A stretch of DNA of 64,000 nt from Pseudarthrobacter sp. PS3-L1 (GCF_030063285.1 NZ_JASISU010000003.1:186001-250000); one strand, 5' to 3'; numbered from the stretch's first letter, positions 1-9,120 are shown. Made by a program: numbers and translations. The notes: generated by a model from the sequence alone, not told the origin.

Positions 1-888
1 CTCCTTGTCGCCGCGTCATGGGGGTCCACGTACCTCGCTGCAAAAGAGCTGGTTTCACCACAGTCAGTGATGGCACTCCTGGCGCTCCGCATGCTCCTTT
101 CGGCAGCCGTGATGATCCTCATCATGGCTGCACGCCGGAACAGTCCAACCTCGTCGGAAGTCCGGGTGGGAATCATCCTCGGGGTCCTGCTGGCGACCAT
201 CTTTGTCTTCGAGACTTTCGGAATCGCGCATACTTCGGCAACCAATGCCGGACTCATCATCAGCCTAACCATGGTGTTCACGCCCATCCTTGATTCAGCA
301 GTCTCCGGCCGCCGGCTTCCGGGCACATTCTTCCTTGCCGCCGGCACCGCAGTCATCGGTGTCGCACTTCTGGCAAGCAACGGCGCCTTCCACCCACCGA
401 GCCTCGGCGACCTCCTGATCCTTGTTGCCGCCGTCGTCCGCGCCATTCACGTGACCTCGATGCACAGGCTCAGCCACGCCCGGCCGATGGATTCGTTCCA
501 CCTCACCACTGTGCAGCTCACCACCTGCGCAGCAGTTTTCACCCTGGCATCCCTGGTGTACGGCGATCCGCTACCAACGTATATTTCGACCCTTGACCTG
601 GGGCGCGGAGCCCTTCTTCTCTACCTTGTGCTGATCTGCACCGTCTTCGCTTTTTTCATCCAGACCTGGGCAGTGCGGCGCACCTCACCCTCCAGGGTCA
701 GCCTGCTGCTCGGAACAGAGCCAATCTGGGCAGTGTTGGTCGGCATTTTCCTTGCCCGCGATTCCATCAGCCCCCTCGGCTACTGCGGTATTGCCCTGAT
801 TCTTGCCGGAACTGCATGGGGTCGCTCCGTGGAACAAAACCACCGCATCGGAACAGCAACACAGGTGGAATTTGCCACCAGAAGATGA
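1..888 (+). CDS. EamA/DMT-family transporter (5' end outside window)
   Basis: Drug/metabolite-transporter superfamily membrane protein that probably exports a small metabolite; the substrate cannot be read from sequence. The frame is open from base 1 (LLVAASWGSTYLAAKEL), which matches the first EamA helix, so the gene starts upstream of the window. About ten hydrophobic helices follow in two homologous halves. The second half has the family-typical LLLGTEPIWAVLVGIFLARD stretch near its end. The C-terminus is a short polar tail ending ATRR. Missing only its first few residues, it is otherwise intact. Its separation from the next gene suggests a separate transcript. Confidence 0.85.
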   Translation, partial: LLVAASWGSTYLAAKELVSPQSVMALLALRMLLSAAVMILIMAARRNSPTSSEVRVGIILGVLLATIFVFETFGIAHTSATNAGLIISLTMVFTPILDSAVSGRRLPGTFFLAAGTAVIGVALLASNGAFHPPSLGDLLILVAAVVRAIHVTSMHRLSHARPMDSFHLTTVQLTTCAAVFTLASLVYGDPLPTYISTLDLGRGALLLYLVLICTVFAFFIQTWAVRRTSPSRVSLLLGTEPIWAVLVGIFLARDSISPLGYCGIALILAGTAWGRSVEQNHRIGTATQVEFATRR

Positions 889-1010
889 ATTCGGCGATGG
901 CCCGCGGCAGGACCCCAGCGCATCAGCGCCTGCAGATGCTCAGTGCAGAGTAGAGTTCCGCCAGGGGTATTTCCGTCCACTGCACAGACCTCACGAAAGC
1001 GCTGAAGACC

Positions 1011-1844
1011 ATGAGTAGCGAAGAACGCCGACGGCAGCTCGGAAGCAAAAGGGCCCCTGTAGAGGACGAGCTCGCCGAGTCTTTTGACCGCATCGTCGAG
1101 GAAGGCGCTGAACGACTGGCCAGATCATGGCCAACAGTCGCGATCACCGGATTCTTCGGCGGAGTGGAGGTTGGCCTGGGTGTGATGGCCTATCTGGCAG
1201 TCATGCACGAAACCCAGAACCACCTCCTCGCAGGCCTGGCGTTCGGCATCGGCTTCATCGCCCTGCTGCTGGCCAAGAGCGAACTCTTCACCGAGGGCTT
1301 CCTCGTCCCCATCACGGCGGTCGCGGCCAAGGAAGCCACCCTTGGCCAGCTCATGAAGCTGTGGAGCGGCACACTGGTGATGAACCTCGTGGGTGGTTGG
1401 CTGTTCATGTGGATTGTTGTTGCGGCGTTCCCGCAGTGGAAGCCAGAACTGGCGGACGCGGCCCAGCACTTTGTGGACGCTGGATTTACCTGGCAATCAG
1501 TTGCCCTGGCCGTCCTGGGTGGCAGCACCATCACCTTGATGACGCGCATGCAGCACGGCACGGACTCGGATCCGGCCAAGATTATTGCCGCCGTCGCCGG
1601 TGGATTCCTCCTCGCTGGCCTGCAGCTATTCCACTCGATCCTGGACTCTCTGCTGATCTTCGGCGCAATCCACGCGGGCGTTGCCGTCACGTACGCAGAC
1701 TGGATCGGCTGGTTTGCCTACACCTTGATCTTCAACATGCTCGGCGGACTGCTGCTGGTCACGGCGCTGCGACTGCTGCGTAACAACGCCCTGATTCAGG
1801 AGCGGCGCGACGCCGCGCCGGAGGATCCCAGCGCGGCCAGATGA
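1011..1844 (+). CDS. Formate/nitrite transporter (FNT) family protein, YfdC-like
   Basis: A 277-residue channel-type membrane protein of the FNT fold, which moves small monovalent anions such as formate or nitrite. A charged N-terminal segment of about 40 residues precedes six hydrophobic helices. The pattern GFFGGVEVGLGVMAYLAV, then a helix ending LLAKSELFTEGFLVPI, is that of the YfdC-like subgroup, whose substrate is unknown. Glycine-rich helix breaks such as LVGGWLF and LGGSTITLMTRMQHGTDSD fit the broken helices of FNT pores. No focA, nirB or pfl partner lies nearby, so context does not reveal the ion. The ATG start has only a weak upstream GAAG. Confidence 0.85.
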   Translation: MSSEERRRQLGSKRAPVEDELAESFDRIVEEGAERLARSWPTVAITGFFGGVEVGLGVMAYLAVMHETQNHLLAGLAFGIGFIALLLAKSELFTEGFLVPITAVAAKEATLGQLMKLWSGTLVMNLVGGWLFMWIVVAAFPQWKPELADAAQHFVDAGFTWQSVALAVLGGSTITLMTRMQHGTDSDPAKIIAAVAGGFLLAGLQLFHSILDSLLIFGAIHAGVAVTYADWIGWFAYTLIFNMLGGLLLVTALRLLRNNALIQERRDAAPEDPSAAR

Positions 1845-1890
1845 CCTCGGTGGCGACAAGACCACTGTGGCCGCCGTTGACAGCCCTGAC

Positions 1891-1902
1891 TATCCTTGAA
1901 GT
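1891..1902 (+). promoter_or_regulatory. Leaderless-type promoter of nadE (TATCCT-N6-ATG)
   Basis: TATCCT at 1891-1896 is separated by exactly six bases from the nadE ATG at 1903, with no Shine-Dalgarno sequence between. A -10 of the form TANNNT this close to the start codon is the known signature of leaderless transcripts in actinobacteria. The same geometry recurs at five other genes in this window. Confidence 0.5.
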
Positions 1903-2724
1903 ATGCGAGAACTTCAGGCAAAGATCATTGAGGAAATGGGCACAGTGCCCCGGATCGATCCGGCTGGGGAGGTCCGCCAGCGGGTAACTTTTTTGAAGGA
2001 ATACCTGCAGGCCACCCATACAAAGGGTTTTGTCCTGGGCATCTCCGGCGGTGTGGATTCCTCGCTGGCCGGCCGCTTGGCGCAGTTGGCGGTTGAGGAA
2101 CTGAAGGCCGAGGGCGTCGATGCCACTTTTGTGGCGGTTCGTCTTCCCTACGGAGTACAGCACGACGAAGACGATGCCCAGGCCGCTCTCACGTTCATCA
2201 GACCGCAGAAGGAGTGGACGTTTAATGTTGCGCCAGCTGTTGATGCGTTCGAGGCAGAATTTGCCAAGACCACCGGCAGCCCCATTTCCGACTTCAACAA
2301 GGGCAACGTCAAGGCCCGCGCCCGCATGATCGCCCAATACTCCCTGGCGGGCGAGCATAACTACCTGGTGCTCGGCACGGATCACGGCGCAGAGTCCGTC
2401 ACGGGATTCTTCACCAAGTTTGGCGACGGCGGCGCGGATATCCTGCCGCTTTTTGGCCTGAACAAGCGCCAAAACCGGGCCCTTCTGGCAGAGCTAGGCG
2501 CCCCGGCCCGCGTCTGGGAGAAGGCGCCAACTGCCGATCTCCTCGACGGCACTCCAGGGCGAACTGATGAGGATGAACTGGGCATCACCTACGACCAGAT
2601 CGACGATTACCTGGAAGGTCGCGAGATCGATCAGGCCGCGGCCGAGGTCATCGAACAAAAGTACCTGCGGACCCGGCACAAGCGCACCGTCCCGGTTACC
2701 ATCTTCGACACGTGGTGGAAGTAG
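1903..2724 (+). CDS. nadE: NH3-dependent NAD+ synthetase
   Basis: Cytosolic enzyme that amidates deamido-NAD+ with ammonia and ATP, the last step of NAD biosynthesis. At 273 residues it has the length of the short ammonia-dependent type and lacks the N-terminal glutaminase domain. The ATP-pyrophosphatase P-loop SGGVDSS is at residues 48-54, and family blocks [30 protein letters not shown] and the C-terminal [14 protein letters not shown] region are present (only part quoted as landmarks). It appears monocistronic, convergent with the IclR gene that follows. The start lacks a Shine-Dalgarno sequence and fits a leaderless mRNA. Confidence 0.96.
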   Translation: MRELQAKIIEEMGTVPRIDPAGEVRQRVTFLKEYLQATHTKGFVLGISGGVDSSLAGRLAQLAVEELKAEGVDATFVAVRLPYGVQHDEDDAQAALTFIRPQKEWTFNVAPAVDAFEAEFAKTTGSPISDFNKGNVKARARMIAQYSLAGEHNYLVLGTDHGAESVTGFFTKFGDGGADILPLFGLNKRQNRALLAELGAPARVWEKAPTADLLDGTPGRTDEDELGITYDQIDDYLEGREIDQAAAEVIEQKYLRTRHKRTVPVTIFDTWWK

Positions 2725-2818
2725 CGCTGGCCCTCCCCACCTGCCCCCGCCCGACCGGGGAGCGCGATGTGACGTTGTGACTGCCCGTCGGAAGAGCGGG
2801 CGCTAGCTGGTTGGGGGG

Positions 2819-3571
2819 CTACCTGATTCCTGCAACGCGAAGTGTCCTAGCCAGTTCCGATGCCGCCGACTCCAGCGCTGCCACCGTCTCCTTGAGCACG
2901 TCTTCGGTTGCCAGTTCCGTGGGAATCGAGCAGCTGATCGCGTCCGTCCCGGGAATCCTGTACGGCACCACAACGCTCACACAACACAGCCCCACCGTGT
3001 TCTGTTCGCGTTCCAGCGAGTGGCCCGTACGCCGGAACTCGGCCAACTCATGCTGGAGGGAAGCAAAATCCTTGACGGTGTTTGGCGTCAGCCCAGGGTA
3101 GGGGCCAGGGCCAAGCCGCTCCTGCACTTCACTATCAGTGAGTTCAGCAAGGATCGCCTTCCCCAGCGCCGTTGTCTGGGCAGGGAGCTTGCGGCCTACC
3201 CGGGAGGAAAGCCGACGTCGGTCCACAGCCTGCCGGGTGGCGAGATAAATGACATCGGATCTGTCCAAGCGGGCATAGTGCGTGGTGAAGGTGGTCGCGT
3301 TGCGGACCTTTTCAAGAATCCCCGCGACGTGCTCCATCACCGGATCACGGTCCAGGTACGCGGTCCCGCAGAGCAGCGCGTGCGTTCCGATCCGGTAGGC
3401 GCCATCCGCTGACTGTTCAATCCAGTTGAGCTCCAGCAGGGTCAGCAGCAGCCAGTGCAGGCTGGACCGCGGATACCCTGTCTGCTTGAAAATCTCAGCG
3501 GTGGTCAACGGCTGGGGCGCGGCAGCCAACAGCTCAAGGATTGCGATGGTGCGTTCGGCAGACTTGACCAT
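2819..3571 (-). CDS. IclR-family transcriptional regulator of the sugar-acid cluster
   Basis: DNA-binding regulator with an N-terminal winged helix (AERTIAILELLAAAP, then IFKQTGYPRSSLHWLL) and a C-terminal IclR effector domain. It lies directly downstream of the uronate dehydrogenase gene on the same strand and opposite the ABC-glucarate operon, so a sugar acid such as glucuronate or glucarate is its likely effector (inference). The frame extends upstream to a TTG at 3691 that would overlap the dehydrogenase gene. I chose the ATG at 3571 because AGGGGA precedes it at fitting distance and the resulting 250 residues is the usual family length. Likely targets are the palindromes at 4538-4580. 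Confidence 0.85.
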   Translation of the reverse strand: MVKSAERTIAILELLAAAPQPLTTAEIFKQTGYPRSSLHWLLLTLLELNWIEQSADGAYRIGTHALLCGTAYLDRDPVMEHVAGILEKVRNATTFTTHYARLDRSDVIYLATRQAVDRRRLSSRVGRKLPAQTTALGKAILAELTDSEVQERLGPGPYPGLTPNTVKDFASLQHELAEFRRTGHSLEREQNTVGLCCVSVVVPYRIPGTDAISCSIPTELATEDVLKETVAALESAASELARTLRVAGIR

Positions 3572-3659
3572 CCGGGTATCCCCTGAAGGCCCGGCGTCGC
3601 CCGCCAACTCTTCTACAGCCGTCACGATTCGGTCCCCCAGGCTCGCTGATTCCGGCAGG

Positions 3660-4493
3660 TCATGGCACAACCAACCGTGGAAAGTTATCAATCCCCAGCT
3701 TATGCCCGGCGCTGGACCAATACCCGCCCAACAGCTGATCCCACTCCTGCTGACCTGCCTCGTCTATGGCCCCGGCAAAATCCTCCGCATTATCCTGCGG
3801 GAAATAGCCAATGCCCTGGCCACCTGTGGTGTCCACCCAACCCCGAGTGTTCGCCGAGACAGCCCAGACCACGTGGTGGCCCGGTGCGCCTATCTCGTTC
3901 AATGTAGCCTCGACCAGTCGGGCGGAATCCGCCGGGGAGAGCCATGAAGAGAGCGTGCGGGTGTTTCCCGGGTGCGTTCCGCCGGTTCCAATCCGCGCGC
4001 TGACCACTTTCATGGCGTACTTGTCCGCGTACAGGCCACCAAGCGCCTCCATTGCGGCCTTACTGACGCCGTAATACGAGTCAGGACGGGGAACCAAGGG
4101 TTCCCCGGCGATGGCCGCTGCGCTCGGGTGAAATCCCACAGCGTGGGTGGAGCTGGCCAGAAGGACATGCTCGACGCCGTTGCGATACGCGGCTTCCAAC
4201 GTCGCCCGGGTGCCGGTGATGTTGGTTTGGACCAGGTCTTCCCAGGCCTGTTCACGGTGGATGCCACCCAGGTGAACCACCCCAGTGCACCCCGTCAGTG
4301 ACTCAACCATGAAATCCAGGTCAGCAACGTTGCCTACGTGCACGCTTTCCTGGGGACCAGGATCCGCCGCGGGGACTATGTCCAGAAGCCTGACCGAGTG
4401 ACCGGCCGCAGCCAGAAACGGCCGCAGCAGGGTCGCCATCATCCCCGCACCACCCGTCAGTGCGATGATGTGCGACTGCTGCGCTGCAGACAT
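3660..4493 (-). CDS. udh: NAD-dependent epimerase/dehydratase family, probable uronate dehydrogenase
   Basis: Short-chain-dehydrogenase-fold enzyme of about 277 residues. Members with this layout oxidise D-glucuronate or D-galacturonate with NAD+ to the aldarolactone, giving glucarate or galactarate. The nucleotide-binding TGGAGMM is at residues 13-19, the catalytic serines are in LLASSTHAVG (111-120) and YxxxK is Y141/K145. The HLGG and SARIGTG segments are typical of Udh. The ATG at 4493 has GGAGG five bases upstream and is preferred over a GTG at 4514. The divergent ABC importer and glucarate dehydratase would take in and process its substrate and product. Not separable by eye from other sugar epimerase-like enzymes, hence moderate confidence in the exact reaction. 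Confidence 0.8.
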   Translation of the reverse strand: MSAAQQSHIIALTGGAGMMATLLRPFLAAAGHSVRLLDIVPAADPGPQESVHVGNVADLDFMVESLTGCTGVVHLGGIHREQAWEDLVQTNITGTRATLEAAYRNGVEHVLLASSTHAVGFHPSAAAIAGEPLVPRPDSYYGVSKAAMEALGGLYADKYAMKVVSARIGTGGTHPGNTRTLSSWLSPADSARLVEATLNEIGAPGHHVVWAVSANTRGWVDTTGGQGIGYFPQDNAEDFAGAIDEAGQQEWDQLLGGYWSSAGHKLGIDNFPRLVVP

Positions 4494-4507
4494 CTTTCCT
4501 CCAACTG

Positions 4508-4536
4508 TTGACACTCTGTGATCCTGATCATAATCT
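4508..4536 (+). promoter_or_regulatory. Probable promoter of the sugar-acid ABC operon
   Basis: TTGACA (4508-4513) matches the -35 consensus and is followed after 17 bases by TAATCT (4531-4536) as a -10. It points toward the substrate-binding-protein gene and overlaps the leader of the divergent udh gene, so one regulator could control both directions. Confidence 0.55.
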
Positions 4537-4537
4537 C

Positions 4538-4580
4538 ATGAAGTACGTTTCATATAGTAACAGCAATTTACATATGTAAA
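4538..4580. promoter_or_regulatory. Two palindromes between udh and the ABC operon, candidate IclR operators
   Basis: ATGAA-GTACGT-TTCAT (4538-4553) is an inverted repeat with five-base arms, and TTTACATATGTAAA (4567-4580) is a perfect 14-base palindrome. Both lie downstream of the predicted -10 and upstream of the ribosome-binding site AAGGGAG, where a bound repressor would block transcription. The neighbouring IclR gene is the obvious candidate binder (inference). Confidence 0.5.
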
Positions 4581-4594
4581 AAGGGAGAATCAAA

Positions 4595-5926
4595 GTGGAT
4601 TCCACATTCAGGTCACGCGTTCGCACCGTAGCGGCGCTGTCCATCGCTTCAGCAGCGTTCCTGTCGGGCTGCGCCAGCGGTGCCAGCGCTCCAGCAGCTT
4701 CCGACGACGGCCAGCCCATCGAGGTCTGGGCACGCGCAGGTACCGATGCGGCAACAACCTACGACGCCCTCTTCAAGGAATTCACGGCGAAAACAGGCGT
4801 GCAGGTCAACTTCCAGGGCGTTCCGGATCTCGATCAGCAGCTCCAGACCCGCGCTGCGTCCAAGAAGCTGCCGGACATCGTTATCAACGACTCCGCGGCA
4901 CTGGGCAACTACACCTCGCAGGGCTACCTGCAGGAGATCGACAAGTCCTCAGTCGAAGGTAACAACAAGATTTCCGATTCCCTCTGGGATGAGGCCAAGG
5001 GCCTGGATGGCGCAACCTACGGTGTCCCCTTCTCCCGCCAGACAATGGTCACCCTGATACGCAAGGACTGGCGCGAAAAGCTGGGCATGTCGATCCCCAA
5101 GACGCAGGAAGACCTGGACAAACTGGCCACGGCCTTCGCCACGCAGGACCCTGACGGCAATGGCCAGGCCGACACCTACGGCATGGTGGTTCCCGGCTCC
5201 ACAGAACGTGGCTACCTGGGCTGGTGGGCATCCTCCTACATCTTCCAGAATGGCGGCAGCTACCTAAAGGACGACGGCGACGGCAAGTTCTCCTCCAACG
5301 CCTCCAGCAGTGAAACCGAGAAGGGGGTGACCTGGGTCAAGCAGCAGTTCTGCACCCCCGGAAACGTCCAGCCCGGCGCGCTCACCGCCGCCACCAGCGT
5401 CGCCACTCCGTTCTTCCAGACCGGCAAGGCCGGAATCATCCTGACCGGCCCGTACAACTTCGGCTCCTTTGATGCTGCTATGGGCAAAGACACCTACGAG
5501 GCCATCCCGGCCCCCGAAGGATCCGTAGACAACACCGTCCTGGCCGAGGGCGAGAACATCTACGTCACCGCCAGCAACGCCAAAAAGGACCAGACCAAGC
5601 AGGTCATTGATTTCCTGGTCTCCGAAGAGGGCCAAAAGGCTGGCATGACCGCCGGAAAGCAGCCGATTGTCAGAGTTCCTGTGAACTCTGACATTGACGC
5701 GGCCACCGTCTACAACGATCCCCGCTGGGGCGTGGTCCAGGATGCGCTGAAGGACTCTTCACAGGCTTTCCCCTCGGCGATCAACTTTGTTCCGATCAAG
5801 CAGGCAGCGGCCGAAAGTCTGAACAAGATCGTTTCTGACTGTGGGACGGACAATATTGCTTCCGGGCTGAAGGAGCTTGACACCGCCATCACCACCGAAC
5901 TGCAAAGCCAGAACGCCGCATCATGA
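4595..5926 (+). CDS. ABC transporter substrate-binding lipoprotein (sugar type)
   Basis: Extracellular solute-binding protein of family 1, 443 residues, which captures a carbohydrate or sugar acid for the two permeases that follow. The signal peptide ends in a lipobox LSGC with the lipidated cysteine at residue 26, so it is membrane-anchored. The mature part opens with IEVWARAGTDAATTYDALFKEF, typical of MalE-like proteins, and contains GIILTGPYNFG and LVSEEGQKAG family blocks. The GTG start is preceded by AAGGGAG. The stop overlaps the ATG of the next gene (ATGA), so the three ABC genes are translationally coupled. Linkage to udh and glucarate dehydratase suggests a uronate or aldarate ligand (inference). 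Confidence 0.9.
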   Translation: MDSTFRSRVRTVAALSIASAAFLSGCASGASAPAASDDGQPIEVWARAGTDAATTYDALFKEFTAKTGVQVNFQGVPDLDQQLQTRAASKKLPDIVINDSAALGNYTSQGYLQEIDKSSVEGNNKISDSLWDEAKGLDGATYGVPFSRQTMVTLIRKDWREKLGMSIPKTQEDLDKLATAFATQDPDGNGQADTYGMVVPGSTERGYLGWWASSYIFQNGGSYLKDDGDGKFSSNASSSETEKGVTWVKQQFCTPGNVQPGALTAATSVATPFFQTGKAGIILTGPYNFGSFDAAMGKDTYEAIPAPEGSVDNTVLAEGENIYVTASNAKKDQTKQVIDFLVSEEGQKAGMTAGKQPIVRVPVNSDIDAATVYNDPRWGVVQDALKDSSQAFPSAINFVPIKQAAAESLNKIVSDCGTDNIASGLKELDTAITTELQSQNAAS

Positions 5927-6873
5927 CAGTAACCCCAACAAAGCCGACGGCGGCACCTTCGAAAAAAAGCTCAACAGAGGTGCCGCCGGTTCGCCGGAAA
6001 CGCGGAAACCACAAACAGGCTCTTGCCATCTGGCTATTCCTGGCTCCTGCCGCCGTGCTGGGACTGTACTTCAAGTTCATCCCCATGTTCGAGGGCTTCC
6101 GCCTGAGCCTCTTCAAGGTCCAGCCTTTCCTAGGCGACGTCTTTGTGGGGTTGGATAACTACATCAGTGTCATCACTGACCAGCGCTTCATGGACGCACT
6201 GGGCCACACGGTAGTGCTGGGCCTGACCCAGACGCTTGGTGCACTGGTAGTCGGGTTCGTCCTGGCACTGCTCCTGGAAGGCCAGGCCCGTTCACTCTGG
6301 GTGCTCCGCACGGCGATTTTCCTTCCCGTGGTGACAGCGCTCGCCGTCGTCGGTGAAATCTGGCGCATCCTGTACTTCCCCACCGCGGACGGGCCACTCA
6401 ACACCATCCTCGGATGGGTGGGCCTGGAACCCCTGCAGTTCCTAAACAGCACCGATACCGCCCTGTGGTCAATCGCGGTCGTGGGCATCTGGAGCGGCGC
6501 TCCCTACAATATGGTGATCATCTTGGCCGGACTCACAGGCATTGACCGGACGCTTTATGAATCTGCTGGCGTGGATGGGGCAACCATCTGGCAGCGCCTG
6601 CGCTACATCACGCTGCCAGCACTGCGTCCCTCAATCGTGATTGTGCTGACCCTGGCTGCCATCCGCAGCCTACGAAGTTTTACGGAGGTCTACGTCCTCA
6701 CCGGAGGCGGACCCGCGGGCTCAACCGAAGTCTGGATGACCCGAATGTATTCGCTGGGGTTCCAGCGCAATGATATCGGGGTTGCGTCAGCAGCCGCTGT
6801 CCTGCTGCTGGTGGTCACACTATTGCTGACCGTCGGCACCCAAGTCCTGGCCCGAAGGAAGGCAGAACGATGA
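5923..6873 (+). CDS. Sugar ABC transporter permease, MalF type
   Basis: Inner-membrane permease, 316 residues, with a cytoplasmic N-terminus of about 30 residues and six hydrophobic helices. The ATPase-docking EAA loop reads YESAGVDGATIWQRLRYITL, close to the canonical EAA-G-DGA form. It overlaps both neighbours by four bases (ATGA). It pairs with the MalG-type permease downstream. No ATPase gene follows, so it probably uses a shared ATPase of MsiK type encoded elsewhere, as is common for sugar importers in actinobacteria (established for the group, inferred here). Confidence 0.92.
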   Translation: MTVTPTKPTAAPSKKSSTEVPPVRRKRGNHKQALAIWLFLAPAAVLGLYFKFIPMFEGFRLSLFKVQPFLGDVFVGLDNYISVITDQRFMDALGHTVVLGLTQTLGALVVGFVLALLLEGQARSLWVLRTAIFLPVVTALAVVGEIWRILYFPTADGPLNTILGWVGLEPLQFLNSTDTALWSIAVVGIWSGAPYNMVIILAGLTGIDRTLYESAGVDGATIWQRLRYITLPALRPSIVIVLTLAAIRSLRSFTEVYVLTGGGPAGSTEVWMTRMYSLGFQRNDIGVASAAAVLLLVVTLLLTVGTQVLARRKAER

Positions 6874-7787
6874 CCCCAGCACGGAGTTCAGTCACATCAG
6901 CCAAGGGAAACAAACGTCCATCATCATCGGCACGCTTCGATTCCGCTTTGGGATGGGCACCCCGGTTCGGCACCAACATGGTACTGCGGGTGGTGCTCTG
7001 CATCCTCGTATTCTGCATTTTTGCGCTGCCCTTCATGGCCATCATCTCCGGCGCTTTCGATCGGAACTCCAGCCCCACGGAGATCTCCCTCTTCCCGAAG
7101 ACTTTCACCATGGCGAACTTCGAGGCAGCCCAGGAACAGGGGCTGTGGGGTTATCTGCTCAATTCCCTGGTCATTGCCGGTGGCGGCCTGCTGCTGCAGA
7201 TGACCGTCTCAGTGTTCGCCGCCTATAGCCTGAGCAGGAAAAAATTCCGCGGCCAGGCCCTGGTGATGCTGCTGGTGCTGATGACAATGATGCTGCCCGA
7301 GGAGGTCATCGGCATCCCGCTCTCACTGATCCTGGGGGACCTCCCGTTGCTGGGCATCAGCCTTCGCGGAACCGTTCTGGCAGTGATCCTGCCGGTGGGC
7401 ATCTGGGGCTTTTCCATCTTCATCATGAGTGAATTCATGAAGGAGATCCCGGCCGAGATTGAAGAAGCAGCACGCCTCGATGGTGTGGGCGAATTCAGGA
7501 TGCTTTTCACCATCATTTTGCCCCTGTGCAAACCGGCCCTGGGCGTGATCGGGATCTTCGGCTTCATGATGGTGTGGGACCAGTACCTGCTACCCCTCAT
7601 AGCCGCGAACGATCCCAGCGACTACACACTCACTGTGGCACTGTCCGTGCTGCGCAACGACACCACTGTGGGTCCCGGAGTCCTGCTGGCCGGCGCCGTC
7701 ATGGCCATGGTCCCCAGCCTCCTGGTGTACCTCTTCCTCCAACGCTCCATGATCCGCGGCATCACCTCCGGCGCCACCAAGGGCTGA
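6870..7787 (+). CDS. Sugar ABC transporter permease, MalG type
   Basis: Second permease of the importer, 305 residues, with six membrane helices. The N-terminal cytoplasmic stretch of about 35 residues is Ser/Lys-rich, and helix 1 begins near VLRVVLCILVFCIFALP. The EAA loop is IEEAARLDGVGEFRMLFTII. Its ATG overlaps the stop of the MalF-type gene. The next gene, glucarate dehydratase, starts 43 bases after its stop, so the transporter and the enzyme likely share one transcript. Confidence 0.92.
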   Translation: MTPARSSVTSAKGNKRPSSSARFDSALGWAPRFGTNMVLRVVLCILVFCIFALPFMAIISGAFDRNSSPTEISLFPKTFTMANFEAAQEQGLWGYLLNSLVIAGGGLLLQMTVSVFAAYSLSRKKFRGQALVMLLVLMTMMLPEEVIGIPLSLILGDLPLLGISLRGTVLAVILPVGIWGFSIFIMSEFMKEIPAEIEEAARLDGVGEFRMLFTIILPLCKPALGVIGIFGFMMVWDQYLLPLIAANDPSDYTLTVALSVLRNDTTVGPGVLLAGAVMAMVPSLLVYLFLQRSMIRGITSGATKG

Positions 7788-7830
7788 CTCCTGCACTGTC
7801 CGCGCTACCCACCACAGCGAAAGAAGTTCC

Positions 7831-9120
7831 ATGAAGACCAGCACCACCCTCAGCCGCCCACAGCTTCCGACGGCGGATGATCTGCAGATCACTGACATCA
7901 CCATTACCCCGATTGCCTTCTCCGACCCGCCCCTCCTGAATGCCGTAGGGGTCCACGAACCCCTGGTCCACCGGGTGGTGATCGAAGTCCACACGGCCAA
8001 CGGGCTGCTGGGCCTCGGCGAGTGCGCTGGTGGGAGTAGTCGACTGGCCAACCTGGCGGTGGGGGCAGCAGCCATCAAGGGCGTGAGCGTTTTTGATACC
8101 TCCCGCATGGAAATCCTGATCCACGAGGCACTTGCGGCCGAACTCTCCGTTTTTGAACGGGCAGCGGTCTTTGGCGCTTTTGAGGTAGCCGCCCTGGACA
8201 TCCAGGGCCACGCCACGGGCCGTAGCGTCAGCGAACTCCTGGGCGGCACGGTCCGCGACGACGTTCCTTTCAGCGCCTACCTGTTCTATAAGTGGGCGGA
8301 GCATCCCGCACTGGACGGCCGGCCTGCCATCACCGATGAGTGGGGTGCGGCCATGGACCCAGAGGGCATAGTTCGCCAGGCCCGGAAAATGATTGCCGAA
8401 TACGGATTCAAGTCCATCAAGCTCAAAGGGGGCGTTTTCCCGCCAGCCCAGGAAATCGAGGCAATCCAGGCCCTCCGCACAGAATTCCCGGATCTGCCCC
8501 TGCGGCTTGATCCGAACACGGCCTGGACCGTGGAGACCTCTCGCTGGGTAGCAGAACAGACAGATGGACTGCTGGAATACCTCGAAGACCCTACTCCGGG
8601 GTTGGAGGGGATGGGCCAGGTAGCCGAGCGCGCTGCCATGCCACTTGCCACCAACATGTGTGTCGTGGCATTTGACCACATCAAGCGCAGTGTTGAACTC
8701 AACGCGGTCCAGGTCATCCTGGGAGACCACCACTACTGGGGCGGGCTGCGGCATACCCGGGAGCTCGGGACACTCTGCCAGACATTCGGAATCGGCCTGT
8801 CCATGCACTCCAACTCACACCTGGGCATCAGTCTTGCCGCAATGGTGCACGTGGCCGCAGCGACCCCGGCCCTGACGTACGCCTGCGACACCCACTACCC
8901 CTGGAACGGCCACAACGACGTCATCATGCCTGGCGTCCTGAACTTTGTTGACGGCAGCGTCAGAGTACCCGGGGGCCCAGGGCTCGGTGTTGAGCTTGAC
9001 CGCGCCAAGCTGGCCGAACTTCACCAGCAATACCTGGACGCGGACATGAGTGCCCGCGATGACACGGGCTACATGCAACGTTTTGTCCCCGAATTTACTG
9101 CGGATCTGCCACGGTGGTGA
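7831..9120 (+). CDS. gudD: Glucarate dehydratase (enolase superfamily)
   Basis: Mg2+-dependent enzyme that dehydrates D-glucarate to 5-keto-4-deoxyglucarate. Its 429 residues carry the N-terminal capping domain and then a (beta/alpha) barrel. Landmarks are KLK at 197-199, metal ligands D227 (LDPN), E252 (LEDP) and N275 (ATNMCV), D299 in GDHHYWGG and the catalytic histidine H326 in MHSNSH. Spacing between K199, D227, E252, N275 and D299 agrees with what I recall for E. coli GlucD. AGAAGTTCC lies just before the ATG. It links the udh product to keto-acid breakdown. Galactarate or idarate may also be accepted; sequence alone cannot say. Confidence 0.92.
   Translation: MKTSTTLSRPQLPTADDLQITDITITPIAFSDPPLLNAVGVHEPLVHRVVIEVHTANGLLGLGECAGGSSRLANLAVGAAAIKGVSVFDTSRMEILIHEALAAELSVFERAAVFGAFEVAALDIQGHATGRSVSELLGGTVRDDVPFSAYLFYKWAEHPALDGRPAITDEWGAAMDPEGIVRQARKMIAEYGFKSIKLKGGVFPPAQEIEAIQALRTEFPDLPLRLDPNTAWTVETSRWVAEQTDGLLEYLEDPTPGLEGMGQVAERAAMPLATNMCVVAFDHIKRSVELNAVQVILGDHHYWGGLRHTRELGTLCQTFGIGLSMHSNSHLGISLAAMVHVAAATPALTYACDTHYPWNGHNDVIMPGVLNFVDGSVRVPGGPGLGVELDRAKLAELHQQYLDADMSARDDTGYMQRFVPEFTADLPRW

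Noticed and set aside
1759..2472. Long minus-strand open frame opposite the FNT gene end and nadE
   Set aside because: Overlaps two clear genes, has no ribosome-binding site and its composition is that of antisense high-GC shadow.
7762..8808. 348-codon minus-strand frame opposite glucarate dehydratase
   Set aside because: No family resemblance; complete overlap with the strongly conserved gudD; rich in Cys, His and Arg as expected of a shadow frame.
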